Of a DNA stretch of 64,000 bases, positions 61,916 to 64,000 are shown in pieces. The stretch is from Ectocarpus siliculosus (lineage: Eukaryota; Sar; Phaeophyceae; Ectocarpales; Ectocarpaceae). Within the stretch, counting starts at the first letter, position 1. The number at the start of each line of letters is the position of its first letter. Under the pieces are notes generated by a model, which saw only the letters and a list, made by a program, of their open reading frames with translations, did no database searches and was not told the origin of the DNA. The position numbers and the translations under genes are program-made. Location: assembly GCA_000310025.1 (NCBI GenBank), contig FN649750.1, positions 2,547,894 through 2,611,893 of the forward strand. The letters are read 5' to 3'.

Positions 61916-64000
61916 CTACTTGCTCTCGACCGGGCATGCACTGGTTGTGTGCTTTTTCGATCGCGCGAGTACGGCAGCTGCCTCCTCGGGTTGGCTGCAA
62001 TCTTTGCACGCTTTCACCGCGGCGTTGTAGCACGTGCCGTTCGCGATGATGTCTAGCGCCTCTGCCTCCCTCAAGAGCGACAAAGCTTTCTCCCACTGGC
62101 CGGCGTCACCGCACGCCATGATGACCAGCGAATACGTCCCCGGGTTCGGAGGGAGCCCAGCGGCTGCAGTCTCTCTCAGAAGAGAGACGCAGTCTTCAAA
62201 ACGACCGGCGTTCCCGCACGCCGAGATCGCGCACCGGTAGCTTTTGTCGGTGAGCGTGAAACCAGCCTTTTCCATCTCCCTCAGGAGCTCCAGCGCTTCC
62301 TCGTGCTTCTTGGAGATCCCGCAGGCAGCGATGGCGGAATGGTAGCACTTCCTGTTGGGCGGAATTCCAGCCAAAGCCATTTGCTTCAACAGCGCCAACG
62401 AACTCTCCCACTGCCCGCTGTGCCCGTACTGCGTAATAGCGAGCGAATAGCTGCCGGCGGTCTGGGGTATTTCTGTCCCAGACATATTTTGCAAGTGCAC
62501 CAGCGCTCGCTGCCGAATGTGTTGAGTCTCGCCCTCGGCGCAATCCTCCTGATTCTCATGGTTCGATGGCTCTGTTGCTTTGCCGCCAGACGGCCCGGAT
62601 TTCGTCTGGCTCCCGCCTTCTTCTGCTGCCGAAAGACCCAATCTAGCCGTCGCTCCGTTGTGAGAGGCCGACAATGCCGATCTTTCAACCTCTCTAGTCA
62701 GCGCAACGGTCTGCCTCCACTTCTTGCCCGCCTGTCTTTCCATCCCAGCGCTTGTTGGACTTGTGTGAATGGTCGAGTCGCCTATCACGATCGTATCGGC
62801 CTCTGGATTTACTTTCATCGACTCCGACATCTCCTCTAGCAGCCCTGAGACGGTGCCATCGACCCGGCCTGCTTGGTTGAAGGCCTTAATGACGGTGCTA
62901 TAGCTGTCCATGTTGGGGACGATCCCTGTTGCCGACATCTCACGAAAAAGAGCCAGAGCGGCTTCGCAATCACCGCTGTCTCCCACGGCCTTGATGGCGA
63001 TATTGAAGCTTCGGACACTGGGTTGGATACCGCCTGTCTCCTCCATCCTTCTCAGGAGGCCCAGCACCTGTCTCCACTGGCCCATGTGGTCGCAAGCCGT
63101 CATGACAGAGTTGTAGCTGGCCACGTTGGGGGATACACCAGTTGCCAACATCCGATCCAAAAGATCAATAGCTAGTTGAAACCGTCCACGGCTACCGCAC
63201 AGAGTGATGGCGTTGTTGTACGTCGACACGCTAGGGGTAAGCCCCGCCTTGGCCATCTCATCCAACAGGCGAAAAGATTCTTCCCAGCGTCCCCACTTTC
63301 CGCACACGTCGATGACAGAGGTGTAGGTGATCGCGTCGGGAGTTACCCCATGCGTTGACATCTCTCGCAATACGACGTTGGACGCCTCGCGCCATCGACC
63401 CGCCTTGACACAAGCCGACACGACCATGCCGAATGTCGACGAGTCCGGGCGAACGCCCGACGAATCGTCGCTCATCATCCGGCTCAGAAGGCCTAGCGCG
63501 TGCCTCCACTTGCCGGCTTCTTCGTACCCCCGCAACGTCTTGTCGAACATTCTCATGTTGGTGACACGAGCTGGAGAAGAAGCGCCAACGGCGGGAACGG
63601 CTTGGTTCGTTGCCGCCAGCACTCGCAACAGGGCAGCCATCTGGCCGGCCGTCTTCTTTCTCTCCGTGCTCCGCTCCTCCCTCCCGGCGTATTCAATCGC
63701 GGGGCTCGCCGGTACTAAACTTCCGTTGCCGCGGCGACTAGCTTCTCTCAATAGCTTGTCTCGTCGGTCGCGCCGTCGGGCATCATTTGCCCCTCCGTCA
63801 CCGTCACCTGCTCGCCGAAGAAGCAGGAATTTCGCCGCAACTGCCGCTTTCCTCCTCGGTAGCACGAGCGTGCTTCTAATGTTCTCGGTTCGACGATTGG
63901 AGGTAGATGACGGCAGAACTTCTGGTCGGCGAATGTCGTGTCTGCGTTCGGAGAAACGTTCGGCCGGCCAGAATCGACGGCTGTTCTTCTCCCTGGCTTT
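61916..64000 (-). CDS. Pentatricopeptide repeat (PPR) protein, 5' end outside the window
   Basis: One open frame runs from the stop at 61916 to the right edge, at least 694 codons, with no intron. The first ATG must lie beyond 64000, since the frame is still open there. About 12 PPR units of 35 aa are seen, such as AITYTSVIDVCGKWGRWEES and VASYNSVMTACDHMGQWRQV. Seven stand together, then about 100 residues rich in Ser, Thr, Gly and Glu without repeats, then five more. The N-terminal part is very basic with few acidic residues, as expected for a mitochondrial or plastid leader. PPR proteins bind organelle RNA, and each unit reads about one base through two key residues. No catalytic C-terminal domain (SMR, DYW) is seen. 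Confidence 0.9.
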   Translation of the reverse strand, partial: KAREKNSRRFWPAERFSERRHDIRRPEVLPSSTSNRRTENIRSTLVLPRRKAAVAAKFLLLRRAGDGDGGANDARRRDRRDKLLREASRRGNGSLVPASPAIEYAGREERSTERKKTAGQMAALLRVLAATNQAVPAVGASSPARVTNMRMFDKTLRGYEEAGKWRHALGLLSRMMSDDSSGVRPDSSTFGMVVSACVKAGRWREASNVVLREMSTHGVTPDAITYTSVIDVCGKWGRWEESFRLLDEMAKAGLTPSVSTYNNAITLCGSRGRFQLAIDLLDRMLATGVSPNVASYNSVMTACDHMGQWRQVLGLLRRMEETGGIQPSVRSFNIAIKAVGDSGDCEAALALFREMSATGIVPNMDSYSTVIKAFNQAGRVDGTVSGLLEEMSESMKVNPEADTIVIGDSTIHTSPTSAGMERQAGKKWRQTVALTREVERSALSASHNGATARLGLSAAEEGGSQTKSGPSGGKATEPSNHENQEDCAEGETQHIRQRALVHLQNMSGTEIPQTAGSYSLAITQYGHSGQWESSLALLKQMALAGIPPNRKCYHSAIAACGISKKHEEALELLREMEKAGFTLTDKSYRCAISACGNAGRFEDCVSLLRETAAAGLPPNPGTYSLVIMACGDAGQWEKALSLLREAEALDIIANGTCYNAAVKACKDCSQPEEAAAVLARSKKHTTSACPVESK

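Overview
The window looks like nuclear DNA of a brown alga (Ectocarpus-like stramenopile). This is inferred from four things: very intron-rich genes with short exons and clean GT-AG borders; a bipartite plastid leader with an ASAFAP-like cleavage motif on a KsgA-type gene; a fused TrpA-TrpB gene; and an ankyrin-like protein built from the GHLEVLKWAREHGCPWD repeat that I associate with Ectocarpus. No rRNA, tRNA, CRISPR or operon is visible.

Layout. 0.8-3.4 kb (minus): 5' part of a plastid-targeted rRNA adenine dimethyltransferase. 4.35-7.2 kb (plus): decayed 3' half of a vanadium-haloperoxidase-like gene (copy A). 12.4-21.3 kb (plus): an intact 15-exon paralogue (copy B, 573 aa). 23.7-24.9 kb (minus): ankyrin-like/F-box-like protein. 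25-34 kb: repeats and no gene I can name. 34.2-36.6 kb (plus): an unknown multi-exon membrane protein carrying two in-frame TGA codons. 38.0-47.4 kb (minus): trpA-trpB fusion, 14 exons and 731 aa as modelled. 49.9-50.35 kb (minus): a remnant resembling the first exon of the haloperoxidase-like family. 50.8-60.4 kb (plus): intact paralogue copy C. 61.9-64.0 kb (minus): PPR protein running off the right end.

Two results stand out. First, a local cluster of haloperoxidase-like genes (two whole, one half-gene, one inverted first-exon remnant) keeps the K-x6-RP and SR-x5-H vanadate-site motifs but has PSGS where classical enzymes have PSGH. B and C also differ in intron positions. Second, the TrpA-TrpB fusion keeps the TrpA catalytic acids, but its TrpB half has lost the PLP lysine, the catalytic glutamate and the normal phosphate loop, so it should not work as a classical beta subunit.

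Between and inside the genes are LINE remains, a SINE-like family sharing the LINE 3' tail, arrays of degenerate self-complementary words, minisatellites, and a short near-palindrome CTACWGTAG that occurs far more often than chance. All exon joins were made by eye from reading frame, phase and splice sites; none is backed by transcript data.
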